6,170 bases of DNA, taken from the NCBI GenBank assembly GCA_031409815.1, contig JANNXV010000244.1:1-6170 (forward strand), read 5' to 3'. This DNA is from JANLUX01 sp031409815 (GTDB lineage Bacteria; Bacteroidota; Bacteroidia; AKYH767-A; OLB10). A program made the translations under genes and the position numbers. The notes below the pieces were generated by a model, which was given only the letters and a program-made list of their open reading frames with translations, made no database searches and was not told the DNA's origin. This document shows positions 1 to 6,170 of the stretch, piece after piece (positions within the stretch are counted from its first letter, which is position 1; every line of letters starts with the position of its first letter).

Positions 1-1080
1 AATTGTAACAGTATAGTTTCCTGAAGCTAATCCGGAAATATTTTGTGTGTTGGCTCCATTGCTCCATGCATAAGTATAAACAGAAGTTCCGCCACTCACA
101 TTAAGATTAACTGAGCCTGTATTATTTCCAAAACATTTAACATTTGTTTGACTTGAAACAGAAGCTGCTAAACTTGCTGTTGGTTGCATGATAGATGCAG
201 ATGCAGTGGTAGTGCAATTATTTGCATCAATAATGGTACAAGTATAAACGCCTGCTGTTAAGTTGATGTTTGTAACCGCAGAATTGCCATTACTCCAATT
301 ATAGGTATATGGACTTGTTCCTCCGACCGGGTTAATTTGTGCAGATCCAGTATTACTGCCATAACAGCCTACATTCGTTTGGCTTGAAATACTTGCACTT
401 AAACCAGCTAATGGCTGCCTTACTATTGAAGAAAGTACTGTGCTGCAATTATTTTTATCGGTTATTGTTACAGAATAAGTGCCTGCTTGTATAGAAGAAA
501 TGTTCTGGGTGGTTGACCCATTACTCCAATTAAAAGTGTATGAAGGTGTTCCACCACTTACAGTAATATTTACTCCACCATTTGAATTTTGGTAACAAAG
601 CACATTTGTTACATTACTATTTGCATCAAGCTGTGCCAAAGGTTGTTTTATTTCAATTGTTTGCTGAGTGGTGCAAGCTTTACTATCTGTTACAGTAACA
701 GAATATGTTCCAGCTGCGACATTGGTAATACTATCAGTGGTTGCATTATTGCTCCATAAATAAGAATAGGGTGGTGTTCCACCATTGGCTGTCATTTTAA
801 CTTTACCATTGCTAATCCCAAAGCAGGTAACATCCGACTGTTGCGAAATTGTGCTTTGCAATTGTGCAGGTTGTGAAATATTTATGGTATCATTTTTTCT
901 GCAATTATTTTTATCGGTTATAGTAATAATATAATTTCCGGCACAAAGGCTATTTAAATCCTGAGTGACTGCACCGTTTGACCAAGTGTACAAATAAGGT
1001 GGTGTTCCTCCACCTACTGAAATGTCGACAGCACCATTACATCCATTGAAGCAAGAGGAACTTGTTATTGAATTTACGGT
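1..1080 (-). repeat. SprB-type repeat array B, units 5-9, last unit cut by window edge (residues 1130-1489)
   Basis: Five tandem units follow the same pattern as array A but are more regular. The core tryptophans are at 1162, 1238, 1314, 1391 and 1468 (spacing 76, 76, 77, 77). The first cysteines are at 1139, 1215, 1291, 1368 and 1445, and the second cysteines at 1189, 1265, 1341 and 1418, each exactly 50 residues after the first. Units 7 and 8 both end in SSQTNV. Unit 5 has two extra cysteines (1143, 1175) and unit 8 one (1410). Unit 9 stops after GNYTVTI at the window edge, so the array probably continues. At the DNA level units 5 and 7 share an identical 23-base stretch (899-921 and 443-465). 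Confidence 0.9.
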
Positions 1081-4000
1081 TACTTCATATGGTGCCGGTG
1101 GTAGATTTAATGAAGAAATGGGAACAGAGATAAAATCCTTTCGTCCACATGCATCAAGCACAATACATGTAATATAACATTTTGTTTGTGGAGCAAGCGA
1201 AGGGAAATTAATGCTGGTTGACGCACCATTTGCATTAGAGAAAACTCCTCCGCATGTAGTTGACCACGAATAGGTGTAAGGGGCAACTCCGTTACTTACT
1301 GTAACGCTAACATTGGTTGGGATACCAGAAATAAAAGTAGATGGAATATTATAATCGATTCTTAATTTTTTTACCAGACCAGCTTGTAATATAAAGTTAA
1401 ACAATGTTCGCTGTGTTGCTACTTCGGCCACCACTGTTCCTTTGGCAGAATGTCCAGCTTCATACATTACAAAGCCATTATTAACATTACCAAAACCCGG
1501 ACCGAAAACTAATTTTGCTCCCTCACGTGGTGCTACACCATCTGAGGTTTGAACACCTCTCATGGTAGTTGATCTCCACTGACCTGTTGAAAGAGGTATG
1601 TACCATTTTTCAGAACCATTCTCAGTAGCAGGTGCCATATCTCCCATAAATTGCATAATAGGATGACTATTATATGCAGTCGGATAAGTATAAGGCATTG
1701 TTGATCCACCATTGTGAGTCTCAGTTATCAATCCCCCGCAATTATTGTTTCCATAACATTTTAAGCCCGAAGTGGAAAGAAAATTCATTCTTTGAGTGGG
1801 ATCTGATGGATTACTAATTCCTTCCAAAACAGATACTGCATGACAACCGGCCCAAATAAATCCTTTAAGTGTTGTATTAAAAGTTAATAAATAATTATGA
1901 GAAGCCCATGTAGGATCAGCATGTGGCAAAATATAAGTGTCGTCACATAAATCAAGATTGCTTGGTAATCCAACTGAATAAATGGATTGAGGAATACCCG
2001 CATTAGCAAAATAGGGTGTTACCAATTGTTCATTCTGCTGATCAATTACAAGATTTGAAAATGAAGTAATAACACCATAAACAGTAAGCGTTGCTTCACT
2101 TGTAGTGGTGGCACCAACAACCCCTTGTGCCTGCCAACCCGCAATTACCGAATTAACTAATGGTGTTCTGTATTGAGACTCTATTACAAACGCGCTACCT
2201 TTATAATTCACACCATTATAAATAAAATCAGTGCCGTCTTTAACCTTAGTTGGGTTAATAATCCACTTAACTGGAACATTATAATTTCTTACCAGATCAA
2301 CAATTAAACCATAAGGTTTTAAACCATTTGCAACGGTTTGGGGAACTATTCCCATGTTAACTATAAACGACCCAGCTGAAATTGAATTAATGGTACTGAT
2401 ATTTACAACTTCATTGGTAAAATTTCCAGCACTATCAGTAATCGCAACTCCATAAGTTCCAGGAGCAAGGCTTGAAATTGATGAAGTGGTTGCGCCATTG
2501 GTCCATAAATAGGTGTAAGGAGGATGTCCTCCATAAACTTGAACTGATGCTGATCCATTGTTTCCTGAATTTGCATCAGTAAAACTAACTGCACCAACCA
2601 GGTTGCTATATTGGTTTATGGATGTTGTTGAAGAAACAGAGCATCCTCGGCTATCGGTTACAGTTACGGTATATGTACCGATAGTAATTCCTGAAATATT
2701 TTGAGTAGTTTGTCCGGTACTCCACAAATAAGTATAAGGTGCTTTACCAGAAATATGATGCACTGAAATAGTGCCGCTATTATCACCAAAGCAATACACA
2801 TTGGTAGTGCTTAAAAATATTTGTGGTGGCGATTCCATAAATACGTTCGAACTTGCATTAGATGTGCAACCAAAAGCATCAGTAATGGTGACGGTATAAG
2901 AACCAACTGGCAAACCACTGGCATTTTGAGAGGTTGCTCCATTGCTCCAATTAAAAGTATAGGGAGCTTTACCCCCGGTAACAGACAATGCTAGCGAACC
3001 ATTGTTTCCTGCATTGCAAGATGCGTTTTGTATAATAGAAATAGTTCCTGTGGCTGAGGTTGCAGGTTCCGTTATTATTGAAGAATTTATTGAAGTACAA
3101 CCTTTCGAATCTGTAACAGTAACGGTATAGGTACCTGCACTTAATAATGACACACTTTGTGCAGTTGACCCATCGCTCCAATTATACGTATAAGAAGGAG
3201 TTCCGCCACTCACAATATTGACGGTTGCGCCACCTGTTGCTGTTCCTTGACAGTTAATATTAGTTGTGCTAACAGATGTTGTAAGATTGGTAACATAAAT
3301 ACTATATGAATAAGTTTGAACCCCTTTAGTTGGGCACGCATCGTCTTTTACAGTGACTGTAAATGTATTTGGCAATAAACTAACGTTTGCATTAGTTGGA
3401 GTCCAACAAAAATTTAATGTAGGTCTCGATCCACTTGAAACCGTATAAGTAGCACCACTAATTCCATTGTTGGTGGTAATACTCACATTTTGTGTAGCAT
3501 CAATGTCTACGGTATTAACCGCAAAGCAAATTTGTTGATTCGGGCAGGTAGTAATTGTAAAATTGTTTGTGCCATTAATTCCGGTTGCAGTAGGCAAATT
3601 ATTTGGACAAATCTGAGTATATATTTGTAAGTCTCGAATCACACTACCTATTAATGTGCCACCTCGAAACTCTTTCACCAATACTGTTAGAATTCCAATT
3701 TGACTTTGAGTGGGAGTAAAATTTAAATCGCCAGTAGCAGCATTTACATTGAAACCTGAACTGGTTGTTATTGGGTTATTAATATTATGCGGGGCAATAT
3801 AACTTACAGTTGTAGAAGCACTTGTTCGTGGTGCAATTAAGGAATAAACAAGAGAATCACCATCCGGATCGATAACACCATGATTGTAATTAAAGTTCTG
3901 ACCTATGCAGGTAAATGCTATCGGAATATTTGAAAATATCGGAGAGTTGTTACAGGAAGCAAATAAATTATTTAAAGTTGCCTCAACATATAAATTAGAA

Positions 4001-4467
4001 CTGGAGGCGCAAGGGCTATTGATTGTTGTGATTGCACAATTTCTACAACATACACTATAGCTAAAAACCCAATCGGCCCGGGCCGAAGGAAGAGTAACTA
4101 TAGCCTTATAAACAAATTGTCTGATTCCGGTTGTGGCACCTCCATTACAAGAGGTAACAGCTGAAACGCAAGGCTGAGTTATTTCCAAACCTGTTCCAGC
4201 AACCTTATTCGCAGTTACGTTAAGGTTATGACCTCCTGAAACGGACTTGTAATTAACAGAAATGGTGGCAGGCTCAGCCACACCACCACAATCACGATAA
4301 AATGTAACTGTTAATTCGTATTGCAATCCTCCCAAACATTTGTAAGTAAAATCCGCCCCAGCAGCATGAGTAGCAAAGGCTTGCTGTGTAAATCCTGATA
4401 AAAGAAGTAAGGAAAGCATTACACTTGCTTTCAATAGCCACCGGTTTATGGTATTTGATTTTTTCAT
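1..4467 (-). CDS. Giant secreted SprB-repeat surface protein with embedded amidotransferase-like domain (3' end outside window)
   Basis: The frame is open from ATG 4467-4465 to the left edge: 1489 residues, N-terminus complete, C-terminus missing. The start is well fixed, because an in-frame TGA (4482-4480) lies four codons upstream with no other ATG between. Layout: signal peptide 1-32; N-terminal beta module 33-289 with DPDGDS at 200-205; cadherin/PKD-like domain 290-397; SprB-type repeats 1-4 (400-689); alpha/beta domain 699-1032; Ig-like domain 1035-1129; SprB-type repeats 5-9 (1130 onward). Proteins of this build in Bacteroidota are usually exported by Sec and then by the type IX system, and act at the cell surface in adhesion or gliding, or are released. 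That role is inferred here, since the C-terminal sorting domain is not visible. It is transcribed divergently from the nuo genes and looks monocistronic at its 5' end. I do not know a specific name; it should not be called sprB on the repeats alone. Confidence 0.93.
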   Translation of the reverse strand, partial: MKKSNTINRWLLKASVMLSLLLLSGFTQQAFATHAAGADFTYKCLGGLQYELTVTFYRDCGGVAEPATISVNYKSVSGGHNLNVTANKVAGTGLEITQPCVSAVTSCNGGATTGIRQFVYKAIVTLPSARADWVFSYSVCCRNCAITTINSPCASSSNLYVEATLNNLFASCNNSPIFSNIPIAFTCIGQNFNYNHGVIDPDGDSLVYSLIAPRTSASTTVSYIAPHNINNPITTSSGFNVNAATGDLNFTPTQSQIGILTVLVKEFRGGTLIGSVIRDLQIYTQICPNNLPTATGINGTNNFTITTCPNQQICFAVNTVDIDATQNVSITTNNGISGATYTVSSGSRPTLNFCWTPTNANVSLLPNTFTVTVKDDACPTKGVQTYSYSIYVTNLTTSVSTTNINCQGTATGGATVNIVSGGTPSYTYNWSDGSTAQSVSLLSAGTYTVTVTDSKGCTSINSSIITEPATSATGTISIIQNASCNAGNNGSLALSVTGGKAPYTFNWSNGATSQNASGLPVGSYTVTITDAFGCTSNASSNVFMESPPQIFLSTTNVYCFGDNSGTISVHHISGKAPYTYLWSTGQTTQNISGITIGTYTVTVTDSRGCSVSSTTSINQYSNLVGAVSFTDANSGNNGSASVQVYGGHPPYTYLWTNGATTSSISSLAPGTYGVAITDSAGNFTNEVVNISTINSISAGSFIVNMGIVPQTVANGLKPYGLIVDLVRNYNVPVKWIINPTKVKDGTDFIYNGVNYKGSAFVIESQYRTPLVNSVIAGWQAQGVVGATTTSEATLTVYGVITSFSNLVIDQQNEQLVTPYFANAGIPQSIYSVGLPSNLDLCDDTYILPHADPTWASHNYLLTFNTTLKGFIWAGCHAVSVLEGISNPSDPTQRMNFLSTSGLKCYGNNNCGGLITETHNGGSTMPYTYPTAYNSHPIMQFMGDMAPATENGSEKWYIPLSTGQWRSTTMRGVQTSDGVAPREGAKLVFGPGFGNVNNGFVMYEAGHSAKGTVVAEVATQRTLFNFILQAGLVKKLRIDYNIPSTFISGIPTNVSVTVSNGVAPYTYSWSTTCGGVFSNANGASTSINFPSLAPQTKCYITCIVLDACGRKDFISVPISSLNLPPAPYEVTVNSITSSSCFNGCNGAVDISVGGGTPPYLYTWSNGAVTQDLNSLCAGNYIITITDKNNCRKNDTINISQPAQLQSTISQQSDVTCFGISNGKVKMTANGGTPPYSYLWSNNATTDSITNVAAGTYSVTVTDSKACTTQQTIEIKQPLAQLDANSNVTNVLCYQNSNGGVNITVSGGTPSYTFNWSNGSTTQNISSIQAGTYSVTITDKNNCSTVLSSIVRQPLAGLSASISSQTNVGCYGSNTGSAQINPVGGTSPYTYNWSNGNSAVTNINLTAGVYTCTIIDANNCTTTASASIMQPTASLAASVSSQTNVKCFGNNTGSVNLNVSGGTSVYTYAWSNGANTQNISGLASGNYTVTI
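1081..1365 (-). other. Ig/PKD-like domain linking the enzyme-like domain to repeat array B (residues 1035-1129)
   Basis: The segment carries SVTVSNGVAPYTYSWS (1054-1069), a PKD-type core, then a C-terminal strand pair CYITCIVLDACGRKDFISV (1097-1115). Four cysteines (1072, 1097, 1101, 1107) are not arranged as in the SprB-type units, and it lacks the TVTxTDxxxC ending. I therefore count it as a separate PKD/Ig-like domain rather than a tenth repeat. A short proline-rich linker (NLPPAPYEV) joins it to repeat 5. Confidence 0.6.
1372..2373 (-). other. Class I glutamine amidotransferase-like alpha/beta domain inside the surface protein (residues about 699-1032)
   Basis: About 330 residues unlike the flanking beta repeats. 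An opening strand-helix-strand, GLKPYGLIVDLVRN (715-728) then VPVKWIINP, is followed by GTDFIYNGVNYKGSAFVIE, DDTYILPHADPTWASHN (842-858), GFIWAGCHAVSVLEG (869-883) and VMYEAGHSAKGT (1000-1011), ending in QRTLFNFIL. The small-Cys-His turn after a hydrophobic strand (Cys875) resembles a nucleophile elbow. His1006 in a late strand-end GHS motif resembles the histidine position of ThuA/GATase-1-like proteins. From memory, the same domain recurs in other large secreted Bacteroidota proteins. Activity and substrate are unknown; the fold assignment and catalytic residues are inference. It could be a degenerate, non-catalytic binding domain. Confidence 0.6.
2401..3270 (-). repeat. SprB-type repeat array A, units 1-4 (residues 400-689)
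   Basis: Four imperfect tandem protein repeats follow the pattern Cys-x-Gly...Gly-x-x-x-(V/I)-x-V-x-GG-x-x-PYTYxWS-(N/T/D)-G...(A/G)GTYTVTVTDSxGC. The tryptophan of the YxW core falls at residues 430, 507, 582 and 655, a spacing of 73-77. Units 1-3 each have two cysteines (406/457, 484/534, 559/609). Unit 4 has neither: TDANSGNNG and DSAGNF replace the usual cysteine motifs. Each unit should fold as a small beta-sandwich, giving a rod. Similar repeats occur in the Flavobacterium gliding adhesin SprB and in many other secreted Bacteroidota proteins, so gliding is not implied. Confidence 0.88.
3277..3600 (-). other. Cadherin/PKD-like beta-sandwich domain (residues 290-397)
   Basis: The segment contains FCWTPTNANVSLLPNTF (353-369) followed by TVTVKDDACPTKGVQTYSYS (370-389). 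The pattern Cys-x-Trp-x-Pro, then a buried TVTVxDxxCP strand and a final Tyr/Val-rich strand, is typical of the beta-sandwich that follows the N-terminal module in related proteins. It probably acts as a rigid spacer before the SprB-type repeats. The exact domain family is not settled by eye. Confidence 0.55.
3601..4371 (-). other. N-terminal conserved beta module of large Bacteroidota secreted proteins (residues 33-289)
   Basis: Several landmarks match a module I recognise from the N-termini of many large Bacteroidota proteins that end in gliding-motility or type IX sorting domains. They are HAAGADFTYKCLGG (34-47) followed shortly by TFYRDCGG; the aromatic DWVFSYSVCCRN (132-143); the acidic DPDGDSLVYS (200-209), like a cadherin-type calcium loop; and GSVIRDLQIYTQICPN (274-289). 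It is rich in beta-strand patterns and cysteine. Its function is not known to me. Calcium binding is inferred from the DxDGD pattern only. Confidence 0.72.
4372..4467 (-). other. Signal peptide of the giant surface protein
   Basis: Residues 1-32 have a basic start (MKKSNTINR), a hydrophobic core with four consecutive leucines (about 10-26) and an AFA end at 30-32 followed by THAAGADF. This fits Sec signal peptidase I cleavage after Ala32. No lipobox cysteine is present, so a lipoprotein is unlikely. The mature protein would begin with the THAAG motif, common at the mature start of large Bacteroidota secreted proteins. Confidence 0.88.
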
Positions 4468-4526
4468 AAAATGATTCTTTCAACAGCAGATATGCTTAAG
4501 CACACCACATGTTTTAATAACCTTAA

Positions 4527-4539
4527 TCGAAAATTTCGA
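4527..4539. repeat. Short perfect inverted repeat, possible operator
   Basis: TCGAAA-A-TTTCGA forms two 6-base arms around a single central A. It lies 60 bases upstream of the large gene's start codon. The symmetry would suit a dimeric regulator, but in AT-rich sequence a repeat this short can arise by chance, and no second copy was seen. It is too short and lacks the T-tract of a terminator. Confidence 0.2.
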
Positions 4540-4670
4540 AAAAACGTTTCAAGCAAATTGATCTAAAAGCAAGAAAACCTTACAATTTCCTGTTAAAAAA
4601 GGCCAAAATTGTTAATCGCACTCCATTCAATTTTTATTGTTGATTAAACCTATTAGAGAAATGATAAGAA

Positions 4671-4705
4671 TTTACTTAAACAAGTGATTAAAACACATAG
4701 TTTTG
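4671..4705 (+). promoter_or_regulatory. Putative Bacteroidota-type promoter for nuoA
   Basis: TAGTTTTG at 4698-4705 matches the Bacteroidota -7 consensus TAnnTTTG exactly and lies 31 bases before the nuoA ATG. The upstream -33 element is weak: TTTA at 4671-4674 instead of TTTG, with 23 bases between, slightly long. Transcription would start around 4710, leaving a short leader of about 25 bases. The call rests on the -7 match and its position only. Confidence 0.45.
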
Positions 4706-4736
4706 TGCCAGATTTTATAGCATTATTTAAAAAACG

Positions 4737-5108
4737 ATGATCTTATTAAGCACACCTATTGATTATGTACCTATCGCAATGATGTTTGTTGTGGCTATTG
4801 GTTTTGTTTTAACAACCATTGTTGCAACTCATTTATTGGGACCCAAAAGAAAAACAGAAATCAAGGATGAGTCATTTGAGTGCGGAATCGAATCACAAGG
4901 CAATTCCCGACAGCCATTCTCTATTAAATACTTTCTTATTGCAATACTATTTGTGCTCTTTGATGTAGAAGTAATTTTTATGTACCCATGGGCAGTAAAT
5001 TTTAAAGAAATGGGAATGACAGGATTTATTGAAATGCTCATTTTTCTGGTATTCTTAACATTAGGATTTATTTATATCATTCGTAAAGGAGCATTAAAAT
5101 GGGAATAG
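4737..5108 (+). CDS. nuoA: NADH-quinone oxidoreductase subunit A
   Basis: A 123-residue membrane subunit of respiratory complex I (ND3 homologue), lying at the junction of the membrane and peripheral arms near the quinone site. Three transmembrane segments are visible at about 10-33, 63-84 and 96-115. The long loop between the first two carries GPKRKTEIKDESFECG with the conserved Cys49. The second helix contains the family signature KYFLIAILFVLFDVEVIF with acidic Asp76 and Glu78, and the C-terminus reads GALKWE. The length is normal for NuoA. The start is fixed by an in-frame TAA at 4728-4730, three codons upstream. It is the first gene of the operon, followed after 55 bases by nuoB. No Shine-Dalgarno sequence; the leader is A-rich. 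Confidence 0.97.
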   Translation: MILLSTPIDYVPIAMMFVVAIGFVLTTIVATHLLGPKRKTEIKDESFECGIESQGNSRQPFSIKYFLIAILFVLFDVEVIFMYPWAVNFKEMGMTGFIEMLIFLVFLTLGFIYIIRKGALKWE

Positions 5109-5163
5109 AAATTAATACAGGATTAAAAATCACCACATTAAACTAATTACTTAATACTCGAAA
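5109..5163 (+). other. nuoA-nuoB intergenic spacer
   Basis: 55 AT-rich bases with no hairpin, no T-tract terminator and no TAnnTTTG element, so nuoA and nuoB are probably co-transcribed. No Shine-Dalgarno sequence precedes nuoB; the bases before its ATG are CTCGAAA. Confidence 0.6.
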
Positions 5164-5700
5164 ATGTCAGAAATAGTTAAAGCACCTACTAGTTATGATG
5201 GACCCGGATTTTCGGCTACAGCATTAGACAAAGTAATTGGCCTTGCCAGAAAAAATTCCATTTGGCCTTTACCCTTTGCCACTTCCTGTTGTGGAATTGA
5301 GTTTATGGCAACCATGGCTTCTCATTATGATTTAGGACGATTTGGAGCTGAACGATTAAGTTTTTCTCCGCGCCAAGCAGACTTACTTATGGTGATGGGA
5401 ACCATTGCAAAAAAAATGGGACCGGTGCTTCGTAAAGTATATGAACAAATGGCTGAACCTAAATGGGTAATTGCAGTTGGTGCTTGTGCTTCATCAGGTG
5501 GCATTTTTGATACTTATAGTGTACTACAGGGAATAGATAGAATAATACCTGTTGATGTTTATGTGCCAGGCTGTCCACCACGTCCGGAGCAAATTTTAGA
5601 TGGGATATTAAAAATTCAAGACCTTATTGGTAATGAATCACTAAGAAGAAGAAACTCTCCTGAATATCAGGAATTAATGGCCTCTTACGGAATCGAATAA
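5164..5700 (+). CDS. nuoB: NADH-quinone oxidoreductase subunit B (cluster N2 subunit)
   Basis: A 178-residue peripheral-arm subunit of complex I (PSST/NuoB family) that binds 4Fe-4S cluster N2, the last redox centre before quinone. All four expected ligands are present: the tandem Cys42-Cys43 in ATSCCGIEF, Cys108 in VGACASSGG, and Cys137 in VPGCPPRPE. Other family landmarks are HYDLGRFGAERLSFSPRQAD (54-73), MGTIAKKMGPVLRKVYEQM (78-96) and the ILDGILKIQ helix after the last cysteine. The length is typical. An in-frame TAA at 5152-5154 and the absence of another ATG fix the start. Its stop codon directly abuts the nuoC start. It appears fully functional. Confidence 0.98.
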   Translation: MSEIVKAPTSYDGPGFSATALDKVIGLARKNSIWPLPFATSCCGIEFMATMASHYDLGRFGAERLSFSPRQADLLMVMGTIAKKMGPVLRKVYEQMAEPKWVIAVGACASSGGIFDTYSVLQGIDRIIPVDVYVPGCPPRPEQILDGILKIQDLIGNESLRRRNSPEYQELMASYGIE

Positions 5701-6170
5701 ATGATGGAAAATACAGTTGCAAGCAATCCGATTTTTGACGACCTAAAAACTCAGTTTGGCGATGCCATTATTTTTGGCGATTTGTTGTATGATTTTTTTA
5801 CAATTACAGTAAACAAAACAAAAATCTTTGATGTTATAAAATACTTGAAGGAAAACCCTGCGCATAATTTTCATTTCTTAACAACCATGTGTGGACTTCA
5901 TTATCCTGATCAAAATGAAAAATTTGGCATGATGTATCAGTTGCATAACATGATGACCAATTCTCGAATTCGTTTAAAATCTAACACCGCAGATAAAGAG
6001 CCAGTATTTGTTTCGCTTACTTCCCTTTGGCCAACTGCAAACTGGATGGAACGTGAGGCATATGATTTCTTCGGAATTAAATTTACAGGTCATCCTGATT
6101 TAAGAAGGATTTTAAATATGGATGATATGGTTGGGTTCCCATTAAGAAAAGAGTTTCCATTAGAAGATCA
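5701..6170 (+). CDS. nuoC: NADH-quinone oxidoreductase subunit C (3' end outside window)
   Basis: 156 codons are visible and the frame stays open to the right edge. NuoC (the 30 kDa / NDUFS3 homologue) is a peripheral-arm subunit without cofactors that packs against NuoB and NuoD near the quinone site. The diagnostic signature is intact: EREAYDFFGIKFTGHPDLRR at 117-136, followed by IL. Further upstream is FHFLTTMCGLHYP, also typical. The start is ATGATG directly after the nuoB TAA. The first ATG (5701) is chosen, but the second (5704) would change the protein by only one residue. Zero spacing and the lack of a clear ribosome-binding site suggest translational coupling to nuoB. Only the C-terminal end is missing; whether it is fused to NuoD cannot be seen here. 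Confidence 0.96.
   Translation, partial: MMENTVASNPIFDDLKTQFGDAIIFGDLLYDFFTITVNKTKIFDVIKYLKENPAHNFHFLTTMCGLHYPDQNEKFGMMYQLHNMMTNSRIRLKSNTADKEPVFVSLTSLWPTANWMEREAYDFFGIKFTGHPDLRRILNMDDMVGFPLRKEFPLED

Larger units (their letters stand above)
4468..4736. other. Divergent intergenic region between the giant surface-protein gene and the nuo operon
   Basis: 269 AT-rich bases separate the two divergent start codons. No coding region or RNA gene is apparent. It holds the nuo promoter candidate and a 13-base inverted repeat, both listed separately. Toward the minus-strand gene I see only one-mismatch versions of TAnnTTTG (complements of 4554-4561 and 4604-4611) without a convincing -33 element, so that promoter is unassigned. 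The stretch just before the minus-strand ATG reads GAAAGAATCATTTT, purine-rich but without a real Shine-Dalgarno sequence, as is common in Bacteroidota. Confidence 0.8.

Noticed and set aside
1..1080. Regular spacing of similar sequence, considered as a CRISPR or DNA satellite array
   Set aside because: The period is about 228-231 bases in whole codons, conservation is at protein level, and the units follow the known SprB-type pattern inside an open frame.
2403..2597. 64-codon minus-strand open frame inside the giant gene
   Set aside because: It lies in a different frame of the same strand as the continuous 1489-codon gene and has no recognisable domain; it is a shadow of repeat 4.
2969..3181. 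70-codon minus-strand open frame inside the giant gene
   Set aside because: Out of frame with the SprB-type repeats, which read cleanly through this stretch; low-complexity composition of an off-frame translation.
1..4467. Possible pseudogene or frameshifted gene, because the ORF is so long and repetitive
   Set aside because: Reading every codon from 4467 to 1 gave no stop and no shift in the repeat pattern.
4292..4483. 63-codon minus-strand open frame overlapping the 5' end of the giant gene
   Set aside because: Its start is 16 bases upstream in another frame, and its product resembles nothing. The overlapping frame has a perfect signal peptide and the conserved THAAGADF start.
4554..4611. 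Minus-strand near-matches to TAnnTTTG (TCAATTTG at 4561-4554 and CAATTTTG at 4611-4604)
   Set aside because: Each has one mismatch in the fixed bases and no -33 TTTG at a proper distance; too weak to annotate as promoters.
4829..5041. 70-codon minus-strand open frame antisense to nuoA
   Set aside because: nuoA is unmistakable on the plus strand; the antisense frame is a by-product of its codon pattern.
1..6170. A functional system linking the surface protein with the nuo genes
   Set aside because: The genes are divergent, with separate roles and no shared motif. Adjacency alone does not support a joint system.

Overview
The window looks like a low-GC member of the Bacteroidota. It has a very large SprB-repeat surface protein of the kind typical of that phylum, a TAnnTTTG-type promoter element, no obvious Shine-Dalgarno sequences, and a nuo operon with separate nuoA, nuoB and nuoC genes. 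Nothing in the sequence fixes the genus.

Left part (1-4467, minus strand): one uninterrupted reading frame starts at 4467 and runs off the left edge, giving 1489 visible residues with no stop. I translated it codon by codon and found no stop or frameshift. In order it contains: a signal peptide (1-32); an N-terminal module common in large Bacteroidota secreted proteins (about 33-289); a cadherin/PKD-like beta domain (about 290-397); four SprB-type repeats (about 400-689); a roughly 330-residue alpha/beta domain resembling the class I glutamine amidotransferase fold (about 699-1032); an Ig/PKD-like domain (about 1035-1129); and five more SprB-type repeats, the last cut by the window edge. The C-terminus, where a type IX secretion sorting domain would be expected, lies outside the window.

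Middle (4468-4736): a 269-base AT-rich divergent intergenic region. It has a good -7 promoter match for the nuo genes and a short perfect inverted repeat closer to the large gene.

Right part (4737-6170, plus strand): nuoA, nuoB and the first 156 codons of nuoC, the start of the operon for respiratory complex I (NADH:quinone oxidoreductase). NuoA is a membrane-arm subunit. NuoB carries the terminal 4Fe-4S cluster N2, and NuoC packs beside it in the peripheral arm. nuoB and nuoC abut with zero spacing and share a reading frame.

The two halves look functionally unrelated: a secreted adhesin-like or enzyme-like surface protein beside a housekeeping respiratory operon. I see no clear evidence of a previously undescribed multi-gene system. 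The most interesting part is the enzyme-like domain embedded between two cysteine-bearing repeat arrays in the large protein.
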